NCBI GenBank assembly: GCA_905182735.1
Contig: CAJJCT010000023.1
Coordinates: forward strand, 1 to 64,000
Source: Candidatus Marivariicella framensis
Lineage (GTDB): Bacteria > Bacteroidota > Bacteroidia > Flavobacteriales > Flavobacteriaceae
Length of the DNA: 64,000 nucleotides
Direction: 5' to 3'
The translations under genes were made by a program, and so were the position numbers. Numbering within the stretch: position 1 is the stretch's first letter; every line of letters starts with the position of its first letter. This document shows, one piece after another, positions 45,851 to 56,639 of this stretch. A model generated the notes under the pieces. The model worked only from the letters and a program-made list of their open reading frames with translations, did no database searches and was not told where the DNA came from.

Positions 45851-48298
45851 ATGAAAAATAAAAAATTCGTATTGGGTTTATTGCTAATGTTTTTATCTGT
45901 AAATATTATCGCTCAACGCAAAGAAATAAGAAAAAATAAAGGCAAGTCTAGAGTTAAAACATCTAAATATGATTCAATGAAATCTTATTTAGGGTATTTT
46001 AATTTTTATTATGACAACACTAATGACCATATTTATTTAGAGGTTAAAGAATTGGAAAAGCAGTTTTTGTATGTAAATAGCTTAAGTGAAGGAATTGGAA
46101 GTAATGATATTGGTTTAGACAGAGGACAACTTGGGGGTAGGAGAGTAGTATACTTTAAAAAAGCAGGAAATAAGCTGTTATTAGTTGAACCAAATCAAAA
46201 ATATCGTGCAAATTCAAACAATTATTTAGAAAAAAAATCAATTAAACAAGCATTTGCAAAATCAGTTATATGGAGTTTTCCGATTAAGGAATCTAATAAA
46301 AATGGATATGTAATTGATTTAAACGAGTTTTTGTTAAATGATACGCATGGAGTGTCGCAAAGATTAAAGTCTAGAAAGCAAGGTTCTTATTCTGTCAACA
46401 AGTCAAGATCCTCAATGGAACTTAAACGGACAAAGGCTTTTCCTAAAAATATTGAATTTGATATTCAACTAACTTTTACTGGTCAGCCTCAAGGCAGTTT
46501 GATAAAGACTGTAACTCCATCTGCTGATGCAGTATCAGTTAATCAACACCACTCTTTCATTGAATTACCTCCATTAGACTTTAAAATGAGACGCTTTGAT
46601 CCAAGGAGTGGAGTAAATGCATTTAGGTTTTATGATTATGCAACTCCTGTAAACGAACCCACACTTCAAGAATATGTGGTTAGACATCGTTTAGAAAAGA
46701 AAAATCCTGAATTAAAAATCAGTGAACCAATTGAGCCAATAGTCTATTATCTTGACAATGGAACACCTGAGCCAGTTAGGTCAGCATTACTAGAGGGGGG
46801 TAGATGGTGGAATCAAGCTTTTGAGAATATAGGCTTTAAAAATGCATTTCAGGTAAAAATATTGCCAGATGATGCTGATCCTCTCGATGTTAGGTATAAT
46901 GTTATTCAATGGATTCATCGCTCTACAAGAGGTTGGAGTTACGGAGCCAGTATAATTGATCCAAGAACTGGAGAGATTTTAAAAGGGCAAGTAAGTCTGG
47001 GTAGTTTAAGAATTAGACAGGATTTTATGATTGCTTTAGGTTTAACTGAATCACCATTTAAAATCAACAACAATAAGGATAAAAAAGCTTTAGAAATGGC
47101 TTTGGCAAGAATTCGACAATTATCAGCACATGAAATTGGACACACATTAGGGTTTGCTCATAATTTTGCTGCAAGTGCAAATAATAGATCTTCGGTTATG
47201 GATTATCCACATCCTACATTAAGCATTATTGAAGGAAAAATAAATTATGATAATGCCTACGCTATAGGAATAGGAGATTGGGATAAGGTTAGTGTTTCAT
47301 ATAATTATTCAGTTTTTTCTGATGAAATTGATGAAAACTTTGCACTTCAAAATATATTAGAAAAAAGCTATATAAATGGTCATAGATTTATTTCTGATTC
47401 TGATTCAAGACCAATTGGCGGTGCTCACCCAAAATCACATTTATGGGATAATGGAGCAATTGCGACCAATGAATTAGATAATTTATTAAAAATCAGAAAG
47501 ATAGCCATGAATCAATTTTCTTTAGATCATATTAGATTTGGTGAAAATTATTCAGTTCTTGAAGATAGACTAGTTCCAATGTATTTTTTGCATAGGTATC
47601 AGTTACAGGCTGTTGTAAAGTTAATTGGTGGAATAAATTATGATTATGGTGTTAAAAGCAATATTAAATATGAAACATCACCTGTAAATACTAGTGATCA
47701 AAAACTCGCTTTGAAAAGTTTGTTGAATTCAATTTCCCCTTCGGAATTAACAATTCCAAAATCACTCCATTCAATATTAAGTCCAAGAACTTTTGGAAAT
47801 TATCGAAATCGAGAGAGTTTTGGATCACAAACTGGAGTTGGGTTTGATTATTTAGGTGTTGCAAATTCATTAAGTGATGCTGTAATAGGTATGATTTTAA
47901 ATCCTCAAAGAGTATCAAGGTTAATTCAGCAAGATGCTATTTATAAAGATCAGTTGACTTTTAATGATGTTATTTTACAATTAATCGAAGAAATATTTAA
48001 AACAAATACAACTGATTCTTATTTTCAATCAATTAAAGAGATTAATCAAGCCAATTTACTTAAACATCTTATGATTTTAAGTAATTCTAATAATGTTTAC
48101 CCTCAGATTAGGGGTGAAATTTATAATGAGCTAGATGATTTATCTACATGGCTTAATAAAAATTCAGAGATTAGATTTTCTAAGTTTTATCAAAACCAAA
48201 TAAGTCAATTTAAGTCCCAACCTGAACTTATTTCTCCCTTAAAAACTGAAAAAATACCGGATGGCTCGCCTATTGGTTCAATTGTATGTGATTTTTAA
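45851..48298 (+). CDS. Secreted zinc-dependent metalloprotease (DUF5117/DUF5118-type)
   Basis: The 815-residue product has a signal peptide ending IIAQ. A long N-terminal region (about 35-300) of the DUF5118/DUF5117 type follows, then a metzincin-like active site H427-E-I-G-H431-TLGFA-H437 (HExxHxxGxxH). A C-terminal region (about 480-815) carries repeated helices. It is probably a periplasmic or secreted protease. It is the first gene of a tight unit with threonine aldolase (2-bp gap) and an S9 peptidase (2-bp gap). The physiological target is unknown. Confidence 0.83.
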   Translation: MKNKKFVLGLLLMFLSVNIIAQRKEIRKNKGKSRVKTSKYDSMKSYLGYFNFYYDNTNDHIYLEVKELEKQFLYVNSLSEGIGSNDIGLDRGQLGGRRVVYFKKAGNKLLLVEPNQKYRANSNNYLEKKSIKQAFAKSVIWSFPIKESNKNGYVIDLNEFLLNDTHGVSQRLKSRKQGSYSVNKSRSSMELKRTKAFPKNIEFDIQLTFTGQPQGSLIKTVTPSADAVSVNQHHSFIELPPLDFKMRRFDPRSGVNAFRFYDYATPVNEPTLQEYVVRHRLEKKNPELKISEPIEPIVYYLDNGTPEPVRSALLEGGRWWNQAFENIGFKNAFQVKILPDDADPLDVRYNVIQWIHRSTRGWSYGASIIDPRTGEILKGQVSLGSLRIRQDFMIALGLTESPFKINNNKDKKALEMALARIRQLSAHEIGHTLGFAHNFAASANNRSSVMDYPHPTLSIIEGKINYDNAYAIGIGDWDKVSVSYNYSVFSDEIDENFALQNILEKSYINGHRFISDSDSRPIGGAHPKSHLWDNGAIATNELDNLLKIRKIAMNQFSLDHIRFGENYSVLEDRLVPMYFLHRYQLQAVVKLIGGINYDYGVKSNIKYETSPVNTSDQKLALKSLLNSISPSELTIPKSLHSILSPRTFGNYRNRESFGSQTGVGFDYLGVANSLSDAVIGMILNPQRVSRLIQQDAIYKDQLTFNDVILQLIEEIFKTNTTDSYFQSIKEINQANLLKHLMILSNSNNVYPQIRGEIYNELDDLSTWLNKNSEIRFSKFYQNQISQFKSQPELISPLKTEKIPDGSPIGSIVCDF

Positions 48299-48300
48299 TT

Positions 48301-49326
48301 ATGAATGTAAATTTAATTAGCGACACTTTTACTATTCCTTCAAAAGAAATGTTAAACTCAATGATGGAGGCGAAAGTTGGTGATGATGTTTTTAAAGAAG
48401 ATCCAACATTAAATAAGCTTGAAGAAAGGGTCGCTAAATTATTTGGTAAACAAGCGGGTTTGTTTTTTCCTTCTGGAACAATGTCTAATCAAGTAGCTAT
48501 TAAAATCCATACTCAACCTGGTGATCAGTTAATTTGTGATCACTATTCTCACATATATCACTATGAGGGTGGAGGTGTCAGCTTCAATTCTGGCGTTTCT
48601 TGTCGATTAGTTGAAGGTAGTAGAGGGTTGTTAAATAAAGATCAAATTGAAGAAGTAATAAATCCTTCAGATTTTTATCATAGTCCTCCAACAACATTAG
48701 TAAGTCTTGAAAACACATCTAATAAAGGAGGGGGGGCATGCTATAACTTGGAAACACTTAGGTCAATTAGCTTATTGTGTAAAAAAAAAAATATATCAAT
48801 TCATCTTGATGGTGCGAGAATATGGAATGCTATGATAGCGACAAACACAAACGCTATTGATTACGGAAAATTATTTGATACTATTTCTGTCTGTTTTAGT
48901 AAAGGTTTGGGTTGCCCAATTGGTTCAATGCTATTAGGAAGCACTGAAACTATAAAAAAAGCTATTAGGTTTCGAAAGGTTTTAGGTGGAGGTATGCGAC
49001 AAGTAGGATATATTGCTGCTGCTGCAAACTATGCTCTAGATAATAATATTATTGATTTGGTAAAAGATCATGAAAAAGCAATAGAACTTGGAAGTGTTTT
49101 AAAAAATCTATCTTATGTTGATTTAGTTCAACCTATCGATACTAATATTATAATATTTTCTTTAAAAGCAGAATGTAATGAAAATGATTTTATTAAAATT
49201 TTAGAAAAAAATAATATAAGATTAATTCAGCTTGGAAAAGGAAAAATTAGAATGGTGACTCATAGAGACTACACTAACGAACAGCATCAATATACTATGA
49301 AAATACTATCTAATTTAAAATTTTAA
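48301..49326 (+). CDS. Low-specificity threonine aldolase / beta-eliminating lyase family
   Basis: The 341-residue PLP enzyme of fold type I has LISDTFTIPS at the N-terminus, FFPSGTMSNQVAIK, DGARIWNA (Asp for PLP) and the Schiff-base Lys201 (CFSKGLGCP). Threonine aldolases split threonine or allo-threonine to glycine and acetaldehyde. Its position between two peptidase genes (2 bp on each side) suggests use of amino acids released from peptides, but the order may also be coincidental in a compact genome. It is full length. Confidence 0.85.
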   Translation: MNVNLISDTFTIPSKEMLNSMMEAKVGDDVFKEDPTLNKLEERVAKLFGKQAGLFFPSGTMSNQVAIKIHTQPGDQLICDHYSHIYHYEGGGVSFNSGVSCRLVEGSRGLLNKDQIEEVINPSDFYHSPPTTLVSLENTSNKGGGACYNLETLRSISLLCKKKNISIHLDGARIWNAMIATNTNAIDYGKLFDTISVCFSKGLGCPIGSMLLGSTETIKKAIRFRKVLGGGMRQVGYIAAAANYALDNNIIDLVKDHEKAIELGSVLKNLSYVDLVQPIDTNIIIFSLKAECNENDFIKILEKNNIRLIQLGKGKIRMVTHRDYTNEQHQYTMKILSNLKF

Positions 49327-49328
49327 CT

Positions 49329-51467
49329 ATGATAAGTTCTAAAATGTTTTATTATTCACTAATAGCATTTATTTTTGCTTCATCTTGTAATGAAAATGTT
49401 TTAATGAAAGAAAACTCGAAACTACCACCTCCAAAAGCTGAAAAAATTCCCTATCAACACAAAATACATGATGATATTAGAGTTGATAATTATTATTGGC
49501 TTAGAGAAAGAAATAACCCAGAAGTAATTGAATATTTAGAAAGGGAAAATGATTATTACAACAAATTGACAATACAATCAAAACCTATTCAAAAAGAATT
49601 ATTTTTTGAAATGAAAGCTAGAATTAAAGAAGATGATAGTTCTGTTCCATATTTTTATAATGGATACTGGTATATAACCAGGTTTGAAATTGGAAAATCA
49701 TATCCGATATACACCAGAAAGAAGGATTCTCTATCTGCTAATGAGGAGATATTAGTTGATGTGAATATAGAAGCAAAAGGTTATGAATACTTTAGTCTTG
49801 TTGGAATTAATATTAGTCCTGATAATTCAAAAATGTCATATGCAATTGATACTCAATCTAGAAGAAAATATACGCTTTATGTTAAAGATTTAATTACCAA
49901 TGAAAATATTAAAACAAATATTAAAAACACAACTGGAGGTAGTGTATGGGCAAATGATAATAAACATTTATTTTACACAAAAAAGGACCCCAAAACCCTA
50001 AGGTCAAATGAAGTTTATAGGTGTAATATAGAATTTAAAGATGTCAATGAATTGATTTATACGGAAGCTGATAATACATTTGAGGTTGGGATTGGTAAAT
50101 CTAAATCTAATGAATATATTTTTATATCATCTTATAGTACATTGACAAGCGAACACCAATATTTAAATGCAAATAACCCAACTGATAATTTTAAAAAAAT
50201 ACAAGAAAGAATAAGAGGACTTGAATATAGTGTCTCTCATTACAATAATTTTTTCTATATAATAACAAACCATAATAACTCCTATAACTTTAAACTTGTT
50301 AAAGCTCCTTTAAATAATACGGAAATTAAACATTGGACTACAATTATTGATCACAGAAAAGATGTATTGTTAGAGGATATAGAGTTATTTGAAAACTTTT
50401 GGGTTACTAGTGAAAGACACAATGGATTAAATCAATTAATAATTCATTCATGGGATGATGACCCAAGCTATTCTCTTCCAATTGAAGGAGAAACCTATAG
50501 TTTGTATAGTGTATATAATCCTCAATTTACTAGTTCTAAGTTAAGGTATTCTTATAGTTCTTTGTCTAATCCACCTTCAATAATGGAGTTCGATATGTAC
50601 TCAAAGGAAAATGTTATTTTAAAAACTCAAAAGGTTCTAGATGATGATTTTAATTCAAATAATTATGTAGAAAAGAGAATTTGGGCTGAAGCCACTGATG
50701 GGGTCAGAATACCAATATCATTGATTTATCATAAAGAAACTAAACTTTCAAAAGACACACCTCTTCTTCAATATGCTTATGGATCATATGGAATAACCAG
50801 AGATCCATACTTTTCATCTACACGATTAAGCTTGTTGAATAGAGGTTTTATATATGCAATAGCTCATGTTAGAGGTGGAGAATACCTTGGACGTTCTTGG
50901 TATGAGGAGGGTAAACTATTCAAAAAGAAAAATACCTTTAGTGATTTTATATCATGTTCAAAATTCTTAATAGATCAAGGCTACACATCCTCCAAACATC
51001 TTTATGCTTATGGAGGTTCAGCTGGAGGTTTATTAATGGGTGTTGTTTTAAATGACTCACCTGAAATATATAATGGAGTAATTGCAGCAGTTCCTTTTGT
51101 TGATGTTATAACAACAATGTTGGATGAAACAATTCCTTTAACAACGGGAGAGTACGATGAATGGGGTAACCCTAAAGATAAAGATTATTATAATTATATG
51201 TTGTCATATTCACCATATGATCAAGTTAAGAATCATGCATACCCAAATATATTGGTTACCACAGGTTTACATGATTCACAGGTTCAATATTGGGAGCCAG
51301 CAAAATGGGTAGCAAAACTTCGAGATTATAAAACTGATTCAAATGTTATTTTTCTTCATACAAATATGAATACTGGTCATGGTGGTGCCTCAGGTAGGTT
51401 TGATTCACTAAAAGAAGTAGCAAAGGATTATGCTTTTTTATTACAATTAGAGGAGCAAGTAGATTGA
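49329..51467 (+). CDS. S9A serine peptidase, oligopeptidase B-like lipoprotein
   Basis: The 712-residue product has a lipoprotein signal (FIFASSC, Cys20). A beta-propeller follows (about 80-430), then a prolyl-oligopeptidase catalytic domain with Ser564 in YGGSAGGLL, a probable Asp near 649 (TGLHDSQVQ) and His684 (NTGHGGASG). Oligopeptidase B cuts short peptides after basic residues. The conserved acidic pair that binds Arg/Lys was not checked. The lipobox puts it in the periplasm or outer membrane. Third gene of the peptidase-aldolase-peptidase unit. Confidence 0.87.
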   Translation: MISSKMFYYSLIAFIFASSCNENVLMKENSKLPPPKAEKIPYQHKIHDDIRVDNYYWLRERNNPEVIEYLERENDYYNKLTIQSKPIQKELFFEMKARIKEDDSSVPYFYNGYWYITRFEIGKSYPIYTRKKDSLSANEEILVDVNIEAKGYEYFSLVGINISPDNSKMSYAIDTQSRRKYTLYVKDLITNENIKTNIKNTTGGSVWANDNKHLFYTKKDPKTLRSNEVYRCNIEFKDVNELIYTEADNTFEVGIGKSKSNEYIFISSYSTLTSEHQYLNANNPTDNFKKIQERIRGLEYSVSHYNNFFYIITNHNNSYNFKLVKAPLNNTEIKHWTTIIDHRKDVLLEDIELFENFWVTSERHNGLNQLIIHSWDDDPSYSLPIEGETYSLYSVYNPQFTSSKLRYSYSSLSNPPSIMEFDMYSKENVILKTQKVLDDDFNSNNYVEKRIWAEATDGVRIPISLIYHKETKLSKDTPLLQYAYGSYGITRDPYFSSTRLSLLNRGFIYAIAHVRGGEYLGRSWYEEGKLFKKKNTFSDFISCSKFLIDQGYTSSKHLYAYGGSAGGLLMGVVLNDSPEIYNGVIAAVPFVDVITTMLDETIPLTTGEYDEWGNPKDKDYYNYMLSYSPYDQVKNHAYPNILVTTGLHDSQVQYWEPAKWVAKLRDYKTDSNVIFLHTNMNTGHGGASGRFDSLKEVAKDYAFLLQLEEQVD

Positions 51468-51526
51468 GTTATTTTATTTAAATTTGTAAGCAATTAGTAT
51501 TAAAAATAATAAAAAATTACTCTGGT

Positions 51527-52546
51527 TTGATTTATAATAACGTACTTGAATTAATTGGAGGGACCCCTCTAATTAAATTAAATAGATTAGTTAAAGGTTT
51601 TTCTGGCAAATATTATGCTAAATGTGAAGCATTTAATCCAGGTCATTCTAATAAAGATAGAATTGCTCTACATATTATAAAGGAGGCTGAGGATAAAGGT
51701 CTTTTGAAACCAGATAGTACAATTGTTGAAACAACGTCAGGAAATACTGGATTTAGCCTTGCTATGGTTTCATTAGTAAGAGGTTACAAGTGCATATTAG
51801 CGGTTAGCTCAAAGTCTTCAAAGGACAAAATAAATATGTTAAAATCAATGGGAGCGAAAGTTTATGTTTGTCCAGCGAATGTTTTATCTGATGATCCTCG
51901 TTCATATTATCAGGTAGCTAAGAGGATAAGTAAAGAAACAAAAAACTCATTTTATGTTAATCAATATTTTAATGATCTTAACACAAGGGCTCACTATCTG
52001 TCAACAGGTCCAGAAATATGGAATCAAACAGAAGGAAAATTAACTCACTTAGTTGGTTGTTGCGGAACTGGAGGAACTTTAACTGGATCAGGAAAGTTTT
52101 TAAAAGAACAAAATACCAATATTAAAATAATTGGTGTTGACGCTTACGGCTCAGTATTAAAAAAATATCACGAAACAGGTGAATTTGATGAAAATGAAAT
52201 CTACCCAAATAGAATTGAAGGTTTAGGGAAAAATTTAATTCCATCGGCTACTGATTTTTCTGTAATTGATAGCTTTATAAAAGTTACCGATGAAAAAAGT
52301 GCACATATGGCTAGAAAAATTGCTAAAAATGAAGGAATGTTTGTTGGATATACTTCTGGGGCTGCCATGCAGGCTGTAGCTCAACTTAATAATCAGGGGA
52401 TGTTTGATGATAAAAGTAATGTAGTTGTTATTTTACCAGATCACGGCTCAAGATATATGAGTAAGATTTATAATGATGAATGGATGAATAATCAAGGATT
52501 TAACAAAAATGATGAAGAAATTGTTCATCAAATTGAATATATTTAG
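51527..52546 (+). CDS. Cysteine-synthase-fold PLP enzyme, candidate cysteate synthase of sulfonolipid synthesis
   Basis: The 339-residue fold type II PLP enzyme has [11 protein letters not shown] (9-19), the PLP Lys43 in [17 protein letters not shown] (about 71-80), and the phosphate loop [11 protein letters not shown]. It belongs to the CysK/CBS superfamily. The only in-frame start is a TTG at 51527. It lies 2 bp before an alpha-oxoamine-synthase-type acyltransferase. In Flavobacteriia and other Bacteroidota such pairs make cysteate and join it to a fatty acyl unit. An ordinary cysteine synthase remains possible. The lysine-motif context SNKDR differs from the CysK form SVKDR. Confidence 0.7.
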   Translation: MIYNNVLELIGGTPLIKLNRLVKGFSGKYYAKCEAFNPGHSNKDRIALHIIKEAEDKGLLKPDSTIVETTSGNTGFSLAMVSLVRGYKCILAVSSKSSKDKINMLKSMGAKVYVCPANVLSDDPRSYYQVAKRISKETKNSFYVNQYFNDLNTRAHYLSTGPEIWNQTEGKLTHLVGCCGTGGTLTGSGKFLKEQNTNIKIIGVDAYGSVLKKYHETGEFDENEIYPNRIEGLGKNLIPSATDFSVIDSFIKVTDEKSAHMARKIAKNEGMFVGYTSGAAMQAVAQLNNQGMFDDKSNVVVILPDHGSRYMSKIYNDEWMNNQGFNKNDEEIVHQIEYI

Positions 52547-52548
52547 AT

Positions 52549-53808
52549 ATGAAAGATTTATTTGCTAGAATTCAACAAAATAAAGGTCCACTAGGTAAAT
52601 GGGCAAAACATGCAGAGGGATATTTTGTTTTTCCCAAACTTGAAGGCCCAATTGGCAATCGAATGTCTTTTAACGGAAAAGAAGTTGTTACTTGGAGTAT
52701 AAATGACTACTTGGGTCTAGCAAATCATCCAGAAATTAGAAAAGTTGATGCTGATGCTGCTTTAGAATATGGCTCTGCCTACCCGATGGGTGCGAGAATG
52801 ATGTCTGGACATACTGAATTGCATGAACAGCTTGAAGTTGAACTTGCAGATTTTGTTCAAAAGGAATCTGCCTACCTTTTAAATTTTGGTTATCAAGGTA
52901 TTTTATCAACTATAGATAGTCTTGTTAGCAAAGATGATGTGATAGTTTATGATGTTGACTCACATGCATGTATCATTGATGGAGTAAGGCTTCATCACGG
53001 TAAAAGATATACATATCAACATAACGATATAGAAAGTTTAGAGAAAAACTTAATAAGAGCAACTAAAATAGCTGAACAAACTGGAGGAGGCATACTTGTA
53101 ATTTCTGAAGGTGTTTTCGGCATGAGGGGTGAACAAGGAAAGTTAAAAGAAATAGCAGCCTTAAAAAATAAATATAATTTTCGTTTTTTAGTTGATGATG
53201 CTCATGGATTTGGAACTTTAGGCAAAAATGGAGCTGGAGCTGGTGTTGAACAAGGAGTTCAAGATGAAATAGATGTCTATTTTGCAACGTTTGCAAAATC
53301 AATGGCTTCAACTGGTGCATTCGTTGCAGCGGACAAAGAAATAATTGATTATTTAAAGTATAATATGCGTTCTCAAATGTTCGCAAAGTCTTTACAGATG
53401 GTTTTAGTTAAAGGAGCCCTAAAAAGATTAGATATGCTCAGAACCAGGCCGGAATTTAAAGACAAACTTTGGAGAAATGTAAATTCTTTACAAGATGGTT
53501 TAAAAGAGAGAGGTTTTGATATTGGATTAACGAAAAGTTGTGTTACTCCAGTATATTTAAAAGGAAGTATTCCTGAAGCTATGGTTTTAGTGAAAGATTT
53601 AAGAGAAAATTATTCAATATTTTGCTCTATTGTTGTGTATCCTGTAATTCCAAAAGGATTAATATTACTTAGACTAATCCCTACCGCGTCTCATAACTTA
53701 GAAGATGTTTCTATGACTCTTAATGCATTTTCGAAAATCAGAGAAAAGTTAGAAAAAGGAACCTATAAAAGATTATCTGAATCTATAGCCTTTTCTGTTA
53801 GTCATTAA
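52549..53808 (+). CDS. Alpha-oxoamine-synthase-type PLP acyltransferase, candidate cysteate fatty acyltransferase
   Basis: The 419-residue enzyme has the fold of serine palmitoyltransferase/KBL/BioF: YLGLANHPEIRK, GSAYPMGARMMSGHTELH, the PLP-binding DDAHGFGTLG, and Lys250 in TFAKSMASTGAF. Family members condense an amino acid with an acyl-CoA or acyl-ACP. The cysteine-synthase-like gene directly upstream (2-bp gap) points to cysteate as the amino acid, giving the 3-keto precursor of capnine. Serine as substrate is the alternative and would make it a sphingolipid enzyme. Its stop overlaps that of dnaN by 11 bp. The proposed product was linked to gliding in a related flavobacterium. Confidence 0.72.
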   Translation: MKDLFARIQQNKGPLGKWAKHAEGYFVFPKLEGPIGNRMSFNGKEVVTWSINDYLGLANHPEIRKVDADAALEYGSAYPMGARMMSGHTELHEQLEVELADFVQKESAYLLNFGYQGILSTIDSLVSKDDVIVYDVDSHACIIDGVRLHHGKRYTYQHNDIESLEKNLIRATKIAEQTGGGILVISEGVFGMRGEQGKLKEIAALKNKYNFRFLVDDAHGFGTLGKNGAGAGVEQGVQDEIDVYFATFAKSMASTGAFVAADKEIIDYLKYNMRSQMFAKSLQMVLVKGALKRLDMLRTRPEFKDKLWRNVNSLQDGLKERGFDIGLTKSCVTPVYLKGSIPEAMVLVKDLRENYSIFCSIVVYPVIPKGLILLRLIPTASHNLEDVSMTLNAFSKIREKLEKGTYKRLSESIAFSVSH

Positions 53809-54916
53809 GCATTACTGGCATTACAAGCATTGTAATCTCTTCTCCTGTATCATTTTTTTCGACGGGTGTAATTAGTCCAGCTCGGTTTGGAAGTGACATA
53901 GATAATTTAATAGATGACGAATTCAGATTATTTAGCATTTCAATAACAAACCTAGAATTAAATCCAATTTGCATATCTTCTCCTGTATACTCACAATCTA
54001 ATCTTTCATCGGCCTTATTACTATAATCAAAATCTTCAGCAGAGATATTAAGTGAAGACCCAGCAATTTTTAACCTTATTTGATGCGTAGTTTTATTAGA
54101 AAAAATACTTACTCTTCTAACCGTATTTAAAAACAAAGCACGGTCAATTATTAAAACATTAGGATTTTCTTTAGGAATGACAGCCTCATAATTAGGATAT
54201 TTTCCATCAATCAATCGACATGTGAGTGTTGATGATCCAAAAATAAATTGAGCATTGGTATCATTATATTCAATTTTAATATCATCTTCATTACCTAACA
54301 TTATTCCTTTTAGTATCTGCAAGGGTTTTTTAGGCATTATAAATTCTGCACTTTTTTCGGTATTATAATCGGTTCTTGAATATTTAACCATTTTGTGAGC
54401 ATCTGTAGCAATAAAATTTAAGCCTTCAGAACTAAATTGAAAAAAAACACCACTCATTACCGGGCGTAAGTCATCATTTCCTGAAGCAAACAAGGTTGAA
54501 TTAATTGAGGTAGAAAGCACATCACCTTTAATAGTTGTAGAGCTAGGATCTTTGATGCATAAAGCTTTAGGAAATTCGTCACCTGGCACATAAGCAACTG
54601 CGTATTTACCATTGTTAGCACTAATTTCAATAGTGTTTGATTCCGTTTTAATAAAAGTTAGCGGTTGTTCCGCAAAAGTTTTTAAAGTATCAATTAATAA
54701 CCTTGCAGGAATAGCTAATGAATATATATCTGTTGATTCAATATTTATACTAGTTGACATTGTTGTTTCAAGATCTGATGCAGATAAGGTCAAAGTTTCA
54801 TTATTTACTTCAAACAAAAAATTATCAAGAATTGGAAGTGAATTTGTGGAATTTACAACACCACCAATAATTTGTAATTCTTTTAATAAGGCTACACTTG
54901 ATACAATGAATTTCAT
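53798..54916 (-). CDS. dnaN: DNA polymerase III beta subunit (sliding clamp)
   Basis: The 372-residue protein shows three similar clamp domains and the conserved segments NSLPILDNFLFEV (about 25-37), DLETTMS, SATDAHKMVKYSR-like (FIATDAHK, about 160) and a C-terminal LVMPVML that is the usual clamp end. It forms the ring that tethers polymerase III to DNA. In this window it lies downstream of gldG on the same strand, 73 bp away. It is full length. Confidence 0.95.
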   Translation of the reverse strand: MKFIVSSVALLKELQIIGGVVNSTNSLPILDNFLFEVNNETLTLSASDLETTMSTSINIESTDIYSLAIPARLLIDTLKTFAEQPLTFIKTESNTIEISANNGKYAVAYVPGDEFPKALCIKDPSSTTIKGDVLSTSINSTLFASGNDDLRPVMSGVFFQFSSEGLNFIATDAHKMVKYSRTDYNTEKSAEFIMPKKPLQILKGIMLGNEDDIKIEYNDTNAQFIFGSSTLTCRLIDGKYPNYEAVIPKENPNVLIIDRALFLNTVRRVSIFSNKTTHQIRLKIAGSSLNISAEDFDYSNKADERLDCEYTGEDMQIGFNSRFVIEMLNNLNSSSIKLSMSLPNRAGLITPVEKNDTGEEITMLVMPVMLND

Positions 54917-54989
54917 TTAAATATAGGATTTAAATCAAAGATATTTTAAATGATCTTTAATCAAAAAAGAACTTATACACATTTGTTAA

Positions 54990-56639
54990 CTAATACCTCT
55001 TTTGACGTTTAGCAACAATATAATTTAAGGTTATTAATGCCAATAAAGGAGTAATTAAAATCAGTACATATCCATAATAAGAACGATTGTTAACTTTGAT
55101 TTGGTTAAATAAATTTATTTTAATTTTTTTTGATCTAACTTTTGTTATAAAATTTTGATCAATAAGGTAATGAACACTATTCATTAAAAATTTTTTGTTT
55201 GAATAAAAATTATTTGTCCATTTATCATAACCTAACTCAAGAGGGTTGTCGTTTTCTGTTTGATTTTCTCCAAATTGACCATCACTGATTAATATCAACT
55301 TACTAATGCCGTCATTTTTTTTGATTATATCTTTTATTGGAGAAATACGATTTTTAAAAAGTGACTGATAAACTCCTTCAGAAAGTACAGCAAATGGTTT
55401 TGATTTTAAATTAAATTTGTCAGGTTTTAAGGAGTTAATTGCAGAACTTAAATCAACAACAGATGGAATTGCTTGTAATTGAATGTAGTTTGAAGATGCA
55501 GCTAAATAATTATGGTTCATGGTGCTTGTTAACGTATCAATTGGACTAACGAATCTAAACCATAAACTTCCAATGTTAGTTCTATTGATTATCGTGTTTT
55601 TTGGTTTACTCATAGGATAGTATACCCATGGAAACGGAACATATTGAGTTTGATTGCCCTTTCCATTTGCTATAACTAAAGGAGCACAATACATGTCTTT
55701 AACTAACTCTGTGTTAATTCTCAAACCATAGTTAAAAAAATAATCATCTAATCCAATGTCATTTTTTTCTGCAACGGCTATACCATTGTTTTTAAATAAT
55801 GAATCAATGTTAATTTTGATTCTATCTATTAACCATAATATATTTCCACCATTAATTTGATATTGATCCAGAATAAATTTTTCTTCTGAAGTAAATATTT
55901 CTTTTGGATTTGATATTATCAAAAGAGGATATGTTATTAAATTATCAAGTGTTTCTTTTGGATTATGTTTATATTTTTTAAAATCAAATACTGATACTTC
56001 ATAATACATTTGAAGACTTTTTAACCAATCTGAAATTTTAAGTCTGGAGCTTGTGCCATGGGAAGTTATGAAAGCTAATTTTGTTTTGGAATTATTAGTT
56101 AATCTTTGAATTCCATTAATTATTTTATACTCTAGTTGTTCAATTCCATTAATTATTTTTTGTTCATCTGAATCTCCAAGGCTCGCTTCTATTAACGAAA
56201 TCAAAACTGATTGATTACCGTCATTTAAAATAGCCCAAGGAAAAATAATTTTTTTCTCTATACTTTGATTTTTTGTATCAACTATATATTCAGGTTTCAT
56301 TCCATAAGAAGCCATTTGACTTATTAAATCCTCAATAGATAAATCATCATTGAATGGATTAATGAAATTAACTTTAAAATTATTATTTATAGATTTGAAT
56401 GAATTGAGAAGTTCATCTGTTTCTATTGATAATTTTCTGTATGAGCTTGGTAAGTCACCAGATAAAAAAACATCAATCCTTATCTCTTGTTTAATTTTTT
56501 TAACTAAGGAAACCGTGCTTGGAGTTAAAGTAAATCTATTATTATTTGTTAAATCAATTTTATAATCTAAAGTCTGAGAAATGAGCATAACAAAAACCCC
56601 AAAGAATAGATATAAATTAATTATGATCTTATTATTCAT
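54990..56639 (-). CDS. gldG: Gliding motility ABC transporter protein GldG
   Basis: The 549-residue protein has an N-terminal membrane helix (about 8-26), a long periplasmic domain of the GldG/ABC-type-uncharacterised family (KIKQEIRIDVFLSGDLPSSYRKL near 48-70, then a DVFDFKKYK-like segment and WLIDRIKI around 275), and a C-terminal helix (524-543). In Flavobacterium, GldG acts with GldF (permease) and GldA (ATPase) and is required for gliding. GldA is not in the window. It starts on the base after the gldF stop, so the two are coupled. Confidence 0.9.
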   Translation of the reverse strand: MNNKIIINLYLFFGVFVMLISQTLDYKIDLTNNNRFTLTPSTVSLVKKIKQEIRIDVFLSGDLPSSYRKLSIETDELLNSFKSINNNFKVNFINPFNDDLSIEDLISQMASYGMKPEYIVDTKNQSIEKKIIFPWAILNDGNQSVLISLIEASLGDSDEQKIINGIEQLEYKIINGIQRLTNNSKTKLAFITSHGTSSRLKISDWLKSLQMYYEVSVFDFKKYKHNPKETLDNLITYPLLIISNPKEIFTSEEKFILDQYQINGGNILWLIDRIKINIDSLFKNNGIAVAEKNDIGLDDYFFNYGLRINTELVKDMYCAPLVIANGKGNQTQYVPFPWVYYPMSKPKNTIINRTNIGSLWFRFVSPIDTLTSTMNHNYLAASSNYIQLQAIPSVVDLSSAINSLKPDKFNLKSKPFAVLSEGVYQSLFKNRISPIKDIIKKNDGISKLILISDGQFGENQTENDNPLELGYDKWTNNFYSNKKFLMNSVHYLIDQNFITKVRSKKIKINLFNQIKVNNRSYYGYVLILITPLLALITLNYIVAKRQKRY

